Notes under the pieces: model-generated
Seen by the model: the letters and a program-made list of their open reading frames with translations, nothing else
Told to the model about the DNA's origin: nothing
Databases searched by the model: none
Program-made: the position numbers and the translations under genes
Assembly (NCBI GenBank): GCA_900609035.2
Contig: UXAT02000023.1
Location: 124,001 to 188,000, forward strand
Direction of reading: 5' to 3'
DNA length: 64,000 nucleotides
Source of the DNA: Candidatus Defluviicoccus seviourii
GTDB lineage: Bacteria; Pseudomonadota; Alphaproteobacteria; Rhodospirillales; Defluviicoccaceae
Part shown: positions 56,760 through 64,000 of the stretch, piece after piece
How the letters are laid out: the number at the start of each line of letters is the position of its first letter
How positions within the stretch are numbered: position 1 is the stretch's first letter

Positions 56760-57397
56760 CAGCAAAGCCAGCACCATCGATCCGCGTTGACCTGCAGTTG
56801 ATCGCGCAGATGATCGAGGCCAATTCGCGCGTCCTCGATGTCGGCTGCGGCGACGGCATGCTGCTCGCCTATCTCTGGCATGTGAAGAACGTGGATGGCC
56901 GCGGGATCGAGCTCTCAAGCGAAGGCGTCAACGCGTGTGTCAGCGCTGGCTTGTCTGTCATTCAAGGCGATGCAGACACAGACTTAGCGGATTACCCCGA
57001 TGCGGCATTTGATTATGTTGTTTTGAGTCAGACACTGCAGGCGATGCGCGCGCCACGCCAAGTCCTGATCGAGCTCTTACGGATCGGCAAGCACGCGATT
57101 GTTTCGATGCCGAACTTCGCTCATTGGCGACTCCGCCTTGCACTGCTGTTCACCGGCCGCATGCCGCGCAACAGGGTCCTGGCGGAGGCTTGGCACGACA
57201 CACCGAGTATTCACTTGTGCACGATCCGTGACTTCGTAGCACTGTGTGAAAGTATCGGTATTACGGTCGAGCGATCGCTTTTCCTCAATGATCAGGGATC
57301 ACCAAGCCATTTCGGACGTTCTCTGGCGCTTGCCAACCTTTTGGGGGAACAGGCGGTGTTCATGCTCTCCAGCCGCAAGAAGGCACCAAATGCGTGA
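56756..57397 (+). CDS. metW: Methionine biosynthesis protein MetW
   Basis: A 213-residue SAM-methyltransferase-fold protein. The SAM-binding motif is [15 protein letters not shown], followed by [28 protein letters not shown] and [16 protein letters not shown]. MetW forms a pair with MetX and is needed for efficient homoserine acetylation in some bacteria. The 4-bp overlap with metX supports joint action. It ends convergently with the methyltransferase gene. Confidence 0.94.
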   Translation: MTAKPAPSIRVDLQLIAQMIEANSRVLDVGCGDGMLLAYLWHVKNVDGRGIELSSEGVNACVSAGLSVIQGDADTDLADYPDAAFDYVVLSQTLQAMRAPRQVLIELLRIGKHAIVSMPNFAHWRLRLALLFTGRMPRNRVLAEAWHDTPSIHLCTIRDFVALCESIGITVERSLFLNDQGSPSHFGRSLALANLLGEQAVFMLSSRKKAPNA

Positions 57398-57427
57398 GGG
57401 CAGCCCCCGGAGTTTAGGCCGGCCGTG

Positions 57428-58141
57428 TCAGCGCAACGCTACGGCGACGTAAGGCTGCCGTACAGCGCCCTCGAATGCCGGTTGGCCACCATAGATCTGC
57501 TTTGTTGCCTCGAACACCACGACACCGGCGAACGTCTTGAACCAGCGCTCCCCCACCTCCTCCCAAAAACCCGCCGAAGACAACAACAGCCGTGAACGCG
57601 ATGGCGGCACAAAGAGGGCGGCACTGGCCTGGAGCGGTGTAAACATCACGTGACGCAAGCCTCGCGAGAGCTGGTGCGTTGAGTATGGCCGGCCATGACC
57701 GAATGGCGTTCGTTCCGACTGCGCCCAGAGGCCATGCAGGTTCGGCACAACGGCAATCATCCGGCCGCTGTCGCTCAGTACGCGCCAGATCTCGCGCATC
57801 ATCGGCCGCACGTGTTCGGAGCACTCAAGGGCGTGGACCAGGAGCGCGCGGTCGATCGATCGGTCGGCAAACGGCAGGCTGTTTTCGTCGACCAGCGCCG
57901 TCTGTGAGGCACCATCCGCGGGCCACGGAATAACACCCTGTGCCGCTGGCATCACCGCCAACACGCTGTCGGCCTCGCCGCAGAACGGACCCAGGAAGGG
58001 TGTTGCGTAACCAAGCCCAAGAACACTAAGCCCCGCAACATCTGGCCACATCTGGCGCACCCGGCGGGCAATCATGCGGCGCGCCACCCCTCCGAGCGCA
58101 CTCGCGTAGAAATCACGCAAATCGATGGCGTCGGTCCACAT
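57428..58141 (-). CDS. Class I SAM-dependent methyltransferase
   Basis: A 237-residue protein with a methyltransferase_11-like core: the motif I region reads LSVLGLGYATPFLGPFC, then NSLPFADRSIDRALLVHALE and MMREIWRVLSDSGRMIAVVPN. The glycine motif is looser than usual (LGLGYATP), and the C-terminal 90 residues are outside the core. The substrate is unknown. Its placement back to back with gloB is common in alphaproteobacteria; what the link means is not known to me. Confidence 0.85.
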   Translation of the reverse strand: MWTDAIDLRDFYASALGGVARRMIARRVRQMWPDVAGLSVLGLGYATPFLGPFCGEADSVLAVMPAAQGVIPWPADGASQTALVDENSLPFADRSIDRALLVHALECSEHVRPMMREIWRVLSDSGRMIAVVPNLHGLWAQSERTPFGHGRPYSTHQLSRGLRHVMFTPLQASAALFVPPSRSRLLLSSAGFWEEVGERWFKTFAGVVVFEATKQIYGGQPAFEGAVRQPYVAVALR

Positions 58142-58210
58142 CGTGTGGAGAGTCTAGCGCATCGTGCCGGCGCGATGGTAGTCTCGTGACGGGCCGCGCG
58201 GGCGGTCGCC

Positions 58211-59005
58211 ATGAGACCATTCCAACGGGCAGGCGAAGCGGTGCTGCAGGTCCACCAGATCCCGGTTTTGCGCGACAATTACGTCTATCTTGCCCGTGAC
58301 TCGGACAGCGGTGCGTGCGCAGCCGTTGACCCCGGCGTTGCCGGTCCGGTCCTTGCGGCGCTCGACGCACTCGGATGGCGGCTCACCCACATCCTCAACA
58401 CGCACCACCACGCCGATCACGTCGGCGGCAATATCGAGCTCAAAGCGGCGACAGGCTGCACCATTATCGGCCATGGCCGCGATGCAAGCCGCATCCCCGG
58501 CATCGACCGCGGTGTGGCAGAAGGCGACGAGGTTGCGATCGGCGCTGAGACGGCGCGTGTCATCGAGATTTATGGCCACACCCGCGGCCACATCGCCTAT
58601 TGGTTCTCGCAGTCTCAGGCGCTGTTTTGCGGCGATACCCTCTTTTCACTGGGCTGTGGCCGCCTCTTCGAAGGGCGGCCGGAGGAGATGTGGGCGAGCC
58701 TTTCGAAACTGCGGGCGCTGCCCGATGACACCCGCGTCTTTTGCGCTCACGAGTACACGGCGAGCAATGCCGCGTTCGCCCTCTCAATCGATGGCGCGAA
58801 TCCGGCCCTGATTAAGCGTGCGGCCGAGGTTCGTGATCTGCGCGCGCGTGGCCTGCCGACGGTGCCGTCGACGATTGGCACCGAACGGCTGACCAACCCC
58901 TTCCTGCGCGCGGACGATGCGGGGCTCAAGCAGGCGATCGGTTTGCCGTCGGCCTCGACCGTTGAGGTCTTTGCCCAGATCCGGCGACACAAGGACGTAT
59001 TCTGA
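58211..59005 (+). CDS. gloB: Hydroxyacylglutathione hydrolase (glyoxalase II)
   Basis: Hydrolyses S-lactoylglutathione, the second step of methylglyoxal removal. A metallo-beta-lactamase fold with the metal motif THHHADHVGGN, the GHTRGHIAYW region, LFCGDTLFSLGCGRLFEG and the C-terminal HAGH-type HEYTASNAAFA. It has 264 residues from this ATG; a GTG at 58241 would give 254, closer to the usual 255. It is followed 13 bp later by a glutathione S-transferase gene, so the two likely form a glutathione-based detoxification operon. Confidence 0.95.
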   Translation: MRPFQRAGEAVLQVHQIPVLRDNYVYLARDSDSGACAAVDPGVAGPVLAALDALGWRLTHILNTHHHADHVGGNIELKAATGCTIIGHGRDASRIPGIDRGVAEGDEVAIGAETARVIEIYGHTRGHIAYWFSQSQALFCGDTLFSLGCGRLFEGRPEEMWASLSKLRALPDDTRVFCAHEYTASNAAFALSIDGANPALIKRAAEVRDLRARGLPTVPSTIGTERLTNPFLRADDAGLKQAIGLPSASTVEVFAQIRRHKDVF

Positions 59006-59018
59006 AGGGTTCAGAGCC

Positions 59019-59624
59019 ATGAAGCTGCGCTATTCGCCGACATCCCCTTACGTTCGCAAGGTGAGTGCAACGGCGATCGAGAAGCGTTTGGACGATCGGA
59101 TCGAGCGCATTCCAACCAATGTTTGGGACGCTGCGACCGATATCGGTAACGACAACCCACTGGGCAAAGTGCCAACGCTGATTACGGACGACGCTGGCGT
59201 TCTCTATGATTCTCCCGTCATCTGCGAGTACCTGGATTCGCTCGCTCCCACGCCGCGCCTGTTTCCGCTTGCGGGCCCGCTTCGCTGGCAGGCGCTGAAG
59301 CAGCAAGCGCTCGCCGACGGCTTGCTTGATGCCGGTGTTGCCTGCTTCTTGGAGGCGCGGCGGCCGGAGAGCGAGCGCTCTGCCGGCTGGATCGCCCGCC
59401 AATCGGCCACAGCACGCCGCGCTCTTGATGCGATGGAAGCCGATGTGTCGTCGTTCACGCCAGAGGTCACGATTGGCCAGATCGCAACCGCGTGTGCGCT
59501 CGGTTGGTTGCTGTACCGCCAGCCGTTCGAAGATTGGCGGCCAGCCAGACAACGGCTGAACGGCTGGTACGAGCAGTTCCTCGCCCGGCCATCAATGCAG
59601 GCAACGCTGCCGCACGAGCCCTGA
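59019..59624 (+). CDS. Glutathione S-transferase family protein
   Basis: A 201-residue protein with an N-terminal thioredoxin-like domain (KLRYSPTSPYVRKVSATAIEKRL, then GKVPTLITDDAGVLYDSPVICEYLD, the glutathione-binding loop) and a helical C-terminal domain. The ATG at 59019 lies 13 bp after gloB. The start SPTSPYVRKV matches a bacterial GST group with Ser as the likely catalytic residue. Substrate unknown. Confidence 0.92.
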   Translation: MKLRYSPTSPYVRKVSATAIEKRLDDRIERIPTNVWDAATDIGNDNPLGKVPTLITDDAGVLYDSPVICEYLDSLAPTPRLFPLAGPLRWQALKQQALADGLLDAGVACFLEARRPESERSAGWIARQSATARRALDAMEADVSSFTPEVTIGQIATACALGWLLYRQPFEDWRPARQRLNGWYEQFLARPSMQATLPHEP

Positions 59625-59648
59625 ACCGCCTCTTGAGGTGCCGGCGCC

Positions 59649-60347
59649 CTACGGCGCCTCCTCAGCGACGATCTCTTCCAGGCGCTGGCGATTGATGATC
59701 TTGACCGCGCCACGCTTGAGGGCGATCAGACCTGCCTCCTCCCAGGCCCGCAGCTGCTTGTTCACTGCCTCACGCGACGTGCCGATCATGCTCGCAAGCA
59801 TGTGTTGGGAGAGCCGAACCGTTCCCGGATCGCCTCCCGCGCCGTTGTTGGCCGCATGATCGGCGGCGGCGAGCAGGCGCTTGGCGAGACGCGAGCGGAG
59901 ATCGAGAAAGAAAAAGTCCTCGACCTGAGCGCTGGTGGCCCGCAACCGTTCGCACAGCACCTCCAGCAGCTTGATGCAGACCTGGGGGTTGCGTTCGAGG
60001 AACGGCAGAAAGTCACGCCGGCTCAAGACGACAAGCTCGGTCGCATCCATCGCAAACGCATCGGCGGTGCGCGACCCGCCGTCGATCAGCGCGATCTCGC
60101 CAAACACTTCACCAGGGTTGATAACGTTGAGGATGACTTCGCGGCCCTCACTCGAGTACGAGCAGATGCGCACGCGGCCATGCACGACCGCCATCATCGA
60201 ATTCCCCGGATCACCCTTGAGGAAGACCGCCTCGTTCGGCCTGCACAACCTGGTGATCGCCATCCGCGCGAGTTGATCCAACTCAGCCGCGGTAAGGTGT
60301 TTCAGAAGAAAGTGCTGTCCCAACAGGTCTCTAACGGCGGGGATCAT
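59649..60347 (-). CDS. Crp/Fnr-family transcriptional regulator
   Basis: A 232-residue regulator. The N-terminal cNMP-binding beta-roll includes FLKGDPGNSMMAVVHGRVRI and INPGEVFGEIALIDGGSRTADA; the C-terminal winged helix has VRLSQHMLASMIGTSREAVNKQLRAWE as the recognition region. There is no N-terminal cysteine cluster, so it is not an oxygen-sensing FNR; the FGEIALIDGGSRTA segment resembles a cAMP-type pocket. ATG at 60347 is 5 bases after GGGAGG. Targets are unknown. It is convergent with the GST gene. Confidence 0.92.
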   Translation of the reverse strand: MIPAVRDLLGQHFLLKHLTAAELDQLARMAITRLCRPNEAVFLKGDPGNSMMAVVHGRVRICSYSSEGREVILNVINPGEVFGEIALIDGGSRTADAFAMDATELVVLSRRDFLPFLERNPQVCIKLLEVLCERLRATSAQVEDFFFLDLRSRLAKRLLAAADHAANNGAGGDPGTVRLSQHMLASMIGTSREAVNKQLRAWEEAGLIALKRGAVKIINRQRLEEIVAEEAP

Positions 60348-60440
60348 CACAGCCTCCCGTGCAACCGGATTGGTTCAACGGCCGCGGGCCAGTGCCAACC
60401 GGGCGCACCTCAGCCAACCCCCTTTTCTGTGGGCGACAGA

Positions 60441-60474
60441 CGAGGGGGGTGGGCGCCTGCCCTCGCCCCCCTCG
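60441..60474 (-). terminator. GC-rich inverted repeat after the LysM gene
   Basis: CGAGGGGGG (60441-60449) and CCCCCCTCG (60466-60474) form a 9-bp stem with a 16-base loop, 41 bp past the LysM gene stop on the minus strand. There is no T-tract, so termination is possible but unproven. Confidence 0.3.
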
Positions 60475-60514
60475 CCCTATGTCGCGCTTCACCAAAGCGC
60501 CGAGCGCGAGCCGG

Positions 60515-60949
60515 CTAGGCCGCGGGCGGAATGCGCAGCACCTGGCCCGGATAGATCTTGTCCGGGTGGCTCAGCATCGGCTTGTTAGCCTCAAATATTT
60601 GATTGTATTTGTTGGCATCGCCGTAATGTTGCTTAGCAATTTTGGAAAGCGTATCCCCCGACTTGACCGTGTAAAAGGTCGCAGCCTGCCCTCCGGATGC
60701 GGTGATATTGTCCTCTACCTTTGCAATTCCCTCGACGTTGCCGAGCGCGAGAACGATCTTTTCCTTTGTCGCCTGATCGGCTGCCGCGCCGTCAACCTTG
60801 ACCGTATCTCCCTCGACTTGGATCTTGAGATCCTTCGCCGCCAAGCCGTGCTTGCCAAGCTCGGCCATGAGTTGATCCGTCGTCGGCGGCTTGTCGCCAC
60901 CCAGACCCAGTTTGGCTCCGGCCGCCTTGATGAAATCGAAAATGCCCAT
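60515..60949 (-). CDS. BON-LysM protein (Kbp/YgaU-like)
   Basis: A 144-residue protein with a short N-terminal helix (MGIFDFIKAAGAKLG), a BON domain (residues about 25-85, LKIQVEGDTVKVDGAAADQATKEKIVLALGNVEGIAKVEDNI) and a C-terminal LysM domain (YTVKSGDTLSKIAKQHYGDANKY to VLRIPP). The same layout is found in E. coli Kbp (YgaU), a cytoplasmic potassium-binding protein. No signal peptide is seen, so LysM here need not bind peptidoglycan. AGGAGGAGA lies ahead of the ATG. It stands alone. Confidence 0.9.
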   Translation of the reverse strand: MGIFDFIKAAGAKLGLGGDKPPTTDQLMAELGKHGLAAKDLKIQVEGDTVKVDGAAADQATKEKIVLALGNVEGIAKVEDNITASGGQAATFYTVKSGDTLSKIAKQHYGDANKYNQIFEANKPMLSHPDKIYPGQVLRIPPAA

Positions 60950-61091
60950 GATCGTCTTCTCCTCCTTCCGATGTCGTCGTCGTCGTTACGAACCCCCCAC
61001 GCACACCGATGATGCCAACAAGACCTCAGCCACGCACGTTAAACCTCCGCGTGCATCGGCTCCGAGGCGGCGCCAGCGCCGCCGCCGACGC

Positions 61092-61499
61092 TCAATAGGT
61101 CATGCGGGCATCGAGCGTCTTCGCGCTCTCGATCCAGCGGCCGACCTCGGCAGCGCTCGGTACGCGGCGGGTCAGTTTCTTGGCCGTATTCACCTCGGCC
61201 AGCTTCGCCGCCAAGTTCTCCGCATTCCGGTTGCGCAGTTCCTTGACGGTATCAACCCCGGCGGCCTCCAGCAGTTCAGAGAACTCCGGGCCGATGCCGG
61301 ACACCCGCATCAGATCGGCCATGTTCGCCCACTTTAGGAGCTGCTTCTCCGCCAGCCCGGTCTGTGCGGCGAGATCGTGGCGCCCCTTCGGTGCCGCACA
61401 AGCGTTCAGCAGGTCGGCGACTGTCTTGATTCCGGCCTCGCGGAGCTTGCCGGCGAGAACCGGCCCGATCCCTTCAATCTCCTCGATATTGATGCTCAA
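61092..61499 (-). CDS. DUF4332-type helix-hairpin-helix protein
   Basis: A 135-residue protein with two helix-hairpin-helix-like units: EEIEGIGPVLAGKLREAGI and LMRVSGIGPEFSELLEAAGV, each with the GIGP turn, as in DUF4332 proteins. Such units often contact DNA or proteins; no function is established. The TTG start at 61499 has GGAGG 7 bases upstream and gives LSINIEEIEGIG; a longer frame to 61607 adds Arg-rich unrelated residues. A perfect GC stem GGCGGCGCC/GGCGCCGCC-like (61066-61083) follows its stop but has no T-tract. Confidence 0.8.
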   Translation of the reverse strand: MSINIEEIEGIGPVLAGKLREAGIKTVADLLNACAAPKGRHDLAAQTGLAEKQLLKWANMADLMRVSGIGPEFSELLEAAGVDTVKELRNRNAENLAAKLAEVNTAKKLTRRVPSAAEVGRWIESAKTLDARMTY

Positions 61500-61791
61500 G
61501 ATTTCCTCCCCACGTTCAAGGAACCGAAAACCAGAAACCAGTATCGCGCGAGAAGGGGAGAAAGGTCGAGAGCAAGTGCGACGGGCCCGGTAGCGGACCC
61601 TTCGCAAGGGGGGAAGCCACGGCTGGTTCGTTCGGGTGTTGCCGCCGCCCGACGACCGCGCAGCCCCAAACAGATCGCCTTATTGACAGGACAAACAGAC
61701 GCGGACTAATCGTCAACCGAGAAAACAGCAGCGGGTTTGACAGCCGTACGACGGTTGTCCTGCTGCAAGCGACGGAAGCGAAAGGCAGGCG
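61500..61791. promoter_or_regulatory. Divergent region with TTGACA boxes and inverted repeat
   Basis: Two TTGACAG elements stand on the plus strand at 61683 and 61737. The first has CTAATC 17 bases on, a weak -10, for the rhodanese-ChrB gene. CAGGACAA (61687-61694) and TTGTCCTG (61755-61762) are an 8-bp inverted repeat 60 bases apart. I see no gene here. Confidence 0.35.
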
Positions 61792-62619
61792 ATGGGCTGG
61801 GCAGTCCCGGTTACTGCGGACGCGCTGCAAACGTGTTTGGGGAGCCGACGCTGGCCCAAGACGGTTGACGTCCGCCGCCGCAATGCGTTCGAGCTGGCGC
61901 CATCGATTCTGCCGGGAGCAACCTGGCGCGATCATCGCGCCGCAACCGAATGGGGGCGCGAATACCACGATGCGCCGTGGGTCGTCGTCTATTGCGCGCA
62001 CGGCGAACAGCTGAGCCAAGGGGCAGCCGCCGTCCTGCGCTCAGCAGGCGTCAACGCCTCGTTTCTGGAGGGCGGCTTCAGCGCCTGGCATTCACTGAAT
62101 GCGCCGACGATCGCCCGCGCGAAGGTGGCGAACCTCGGCCCGGAGCGACCAAGCCGCTGGGTCACGGCGACGCGGCCGACAGTCAACCAGCTTGCGTGTC
62201 CTTGGTTCGTTCGCCGCTTCGTCGAGCCGGAAGCCCTCTTTCATTTCGTCGCCGCCGAGCATGTCGCCGCGGTGGCGCAGGAAATCGGCGCCGTCGCCTT
62301 CGACGTTCTCGGCGTGCCATTTCCGCCCGATCCCATCGGCACCACCCTGGAAGCGATGGTGAGCTTTTTCGACGTCAGCGATCCCGCTCTGCACCGCCTG
62401 GCCGCGGTCGTCCAGGCTGCCGACAGCGGCGCGTTCGATCAGGCGCCGGAGAGCGCCGGCTTAGCGGCGCTTGCAGCCGGTCTCGCGGCCGGCGCTGAGG
62501 GAGAGCGTTTCGGGGCGGCACTCACGCTGTTCGACGCACTTTACGCGTGGGCACGCGCAAGCGAGCCAACCCCGGTTTCGCCGCCCGCCGGAGCCGCGCG
62601 GGCACTCCCGCAGGGCTAA
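61792..62619 (+). CDS. Rhodanese-ChrB C-terminal domain fusion protein
   Basis: A 275-residue two-domain protein. Residues 1-110 are a rhodanese with the cysteine loop VVYCAHGEQLS. Residues 125-260 match the ChrB C-terminal family: TATRPTVNQLACPWFVRRFVEPEALFHF, FDVLGVPF, LHRLAAVVQAADSGAFDQAPESAGLAALAAGL and LYAWAR near the end. ChrB family members are tied to chromate response, but there is no chromate transporter gene chrA nearby; the next gene is an agmatinase 71 bp on. The two domains occur together in other proteobacteria; the role of this one is unknown. Confidence 0.85.
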   Translation: MGWAVPVTADALQTCLGSRRWPKTVDVRRRNAFELAPSILPGATWRDHRAATEWGREYHDAPWVVVYCAHGEQLSQGAAAVLRSAGVNASFLEGGFSAWHSLNAPTIARAKVANLGPERPSRWVTATRPTVNQLACPWFVRRFVEPEALFHFVAAEHVAAVAQEIGAVAFDVLGVPFPPDPIGTTLEAMVSFFDVSDPALHRLAAVVQAADSGAFDQAPESAGLAALAAGLAAGAEGERFGAALTLFDALYAWARASEPTPVSPPAGAARALPQG

Positions 62620-62690
62620 TCGCTCGTTCGGTGGCGGGTCGCGTGCCGCCGCGGCGTCTGGGCACGATCAATTTAGGGAGCACCGCGTCG

Positions 62691-63602
62691 ATGGGCGCAG
62701 TCCCGACCTTTGCCCTGCCGTCGACTTTCCTCGGCCTCGGCTCCGAGCGCGCCGGCGCGGCGATCATGGTCGCCGGCATCCCTTTCGATCTCGGCACCAC
62801 CAATCGGCCGGGCGCCCGCTTCGGCCCGGAAGCGATCCGCGGCGCAAGCCGGATGCTCGTCGACGGCGACCATCCGGCGTTTGCCTGCGACCCGGCAAGC
62901 CTTGGCGTGTGCGACATCGGCAACTTCGAGATTGCACTCGGCGACATCCCTGCCACCCTGGCGCTGATTGAGGACCAGGCGGCCGGAATCGGCCACCTGA
63001 TCAGCCTCGGCGGCGATCACAGTATCACCTTGCCACTCTTGCGCGCGCTTGCGCCAAAGCACGGTCCGCTGGGGCTGATCCATTTCGACGCCCACCTCGA
63101 CACCTGGCCCGAGAGCTTCGGCCAGCGTTTCGGCCATGGCTCGCCGTTTTTCCACGCCATCGAGGGGCATCTGGTCGATCCGCAGCGGATGGTCCAGATC
63201 GGCATCCGCTCGCCCGTTCAGCAAGACGTCGTCCGTTGGACTCGCGACCGGGGCGTGACCATCATCGCGGCCGAGACTGTCCACGAGCGCGGGCCCGCCG
63301 CAATCGCAGCCGACATCCGGGCCGTCGTCGGCAGCGGTCCGACCTATCTCACCTTCGATATCGACGCGCTCGACCCCGCCTTTGCGCCCGGAACCGGCAC
63401 GCCCGAGATCGGCGGCCTTGCAAGCTGGCAAGCGCAATCGATCCTGCGCCGCCTGACGGGGCTCAACTTCGTCGGCATGGACGTCGTCGAGGTCGCGCCT
63501 GCCTATGACACGGCCGAGATCACGGCGCTGGCGGCTGCAACCTTCGCTTGGGAATACCTGGCGCTGCTGACCCAAGCCGCGATGCCGGCACCGGCCCGCT
63601 GA
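62691..63602 (+). CDS. speB: Agmatinase/arginase-family ureohydrolase
   Basis: A 303-residue binuclear manganese ureohydrolase. The metal sites are GGDHSIT, HFDAHLDTW and TFDIDALDPAFAPGTGTPEIGG. The early segment GIPFDLGTTNRPGARFGPEAIR is agmatinase-like, so agmatine to putrescine plus urea is the most likely reaction, but guanidinobutyrase and related activities cannot be excluded. AGGGAG lies 12 bases before the ATG at 62691; a longer frame runs back into the ChrB-fusion gene. It is one base overlapped with the deacylase gene (TGATG). Confidence 0.9.
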   Translation: MGAVPTFALPSTFLGLGSERAGAAIMVAGIPFDLGTTNRPGARFGPEAIRGASRMLVDGDHPAFACDPASLGVCDIGNFEIALGDIPATLALIEDQAAGIGHLISLGGDHSITLPLLRALAPKHGPLGLIHFDAHLDTWPESFGQRFGHGSPFFHAIEGHLVDPQRMVQIGIRSPVQQDVVRWTRDRGVTIIAAETVHERGPAAIAADIRAVVGSGPTYLTFDIDALDPAFAPGTGTPEIGGLASWQAQSILRRLTGLNFVGMDVVEVAPAYDTAEITALAAATFAWEYLALLTQAAMPAPAR

Positions 63603-64000
63603 TGCCCGCAACCGAAGCGGATCTGTTCGCGCTCCTCGCTCGGCTGGGCATCGCAACCCGAACCGTGCGGCACCGGCCGGTGTTTACGGTCGAAGAAGCG
63701 CAGAGCGTGCGCGACAACCTGCCCGGCGGGCACACCAAGAACCTGTTCTTGAAGGATAAGAAGGGAGCGCTGTGGCTGGTGGTGGCGGAAGAGACAGCGG
63801 CCGTCGACCTCAAGACGCTGCCGGCGCGCATCGGCGCTGGCCGGCTTTCATTTGCCAATGCGACGGCTCTCAAGGATGTCCTTGGCATTGCGCCCGGATC
63901 GGTATCGCCGTTCGCACTCATCAATGATACTGCCCACGTCGTCCGCCTCGTGTTGGACGCCCGGCTGATGCGCCTCGATCCGCTCAACTTCCACCCACTC
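63602..64000 (+). CDS. Prolyl-tRNA deacylase ProX-type, C-terminus cut by window end
   Basis: The first 133 residues of a YbaK/ProX-family editing enzyme that removes mischarged alanine from tRNA-Pro. It begins MPATEADLFALLARLGIATRTV, with HRPVFTVEEAQ, GGHTKNLFLKDKKG (the conserved lysine of the active site), and FALINDTAHVVRLVLD. The frame is open to the last base, and the family length is about 165, so some 30 residues are missing. It is coupled to speB by a TGATG junction. Confidence 0.88.
   Translation, partial: MPATEADLFALLARLGIATRTVRHRPVFTVEEAQSVRDNLPGGHTKNLFLKDKKGALWLVVAEETAAVDLKTLPARIGAGRLSFANATALKDVLGIAPGSVSPFALINDTAHVVRLVLDARLMRLDPLNFHPL

Overview
The window is 64 kb of GC-rich chromosomal DNA from an alphaproteobacterium, most likely Rhodospirillales or a close relative. 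The evidence is the gene order of the division/cell-wall cluster (murB between murC and ddl, then ftsZ, bamD, recN, ligA), an RNase E with an insertion in its S1 domain, and the metX-metW pair. The species cannot be named from the sequence. I see no prophage, transposase, CRISPR array, tRNA or rRNA; it is mostly core genome. I did not find a convincing new multi-gene system. The points of interest are regulatory structure and several divergent proteins.

Left part (1-21900, all minus strand): an uninterrupted dcw cluster read leftwards as mraZ-rsmH-ftsL-ftsI-murE-murF-mraY-murD-ftsW-murG-murC-murB-ddl-ftsQ-ftsA-ftsZ, then bamD, recN and the first codons of ligA. Most junctions are 4-nt ATGA overlaps, so the genes look translationally coupled. 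lpxC, usual between ftsZ and bamD in this class, is missing from that slot. Ahead of mraZ, six TGG-headed 5-mers lie exactly 10 bp apart across a promoter, matching the known MraZ operator pattern. rnpB (RNase P RNA) with its own promoter lies just upstream.

Middle left (21900-38700): an AmpD-like amidase, an EamA permease, a DjlA-type co-chaperone, a short-chain dehydrogenase, a DsbA-family protein, a BepA-like M48 protease, a catalytically odd gamma-glutamyltransferase-like lipoprotein, a class I aminotransferase, RNase E with a tandem-repeat acidic tail, an AmiC-type amidase, PBP1A and an MFS exporter. Much of this serves envelope building and quality control, like the dcw cluster.

Middle (38700-47000): a lone RTX-type repeat protein with a strong terminator and no type I secretion genes beside it, a gene-poor stretch with a 68-residue small protein behind a dyad-rich promoter, then rpmI-rplT-pheS-pheT behind a good sigma70-type promoter.

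Right part (47000-64000): polA with a small zinc-finger gene upstream, a lone ABC ATPase overlapping a lipoprotein hydrolase, an aromatic amino-acid operon (truncated P-protein-like chorismate mutase, hisC, tyrC) divergent from metX-metW, a methyltransferase divergent from gloB, a glutathione S-transferase, a Crp/Fnr regulator, a BON-LysM protein, a DUF4332-type protein, a rhodanese-ChrB fusion, an agmatinase-family enzyme and the start of a ProX-type deacylase. Reading was by eye; family names rest on motifs and gene order, not on searches.
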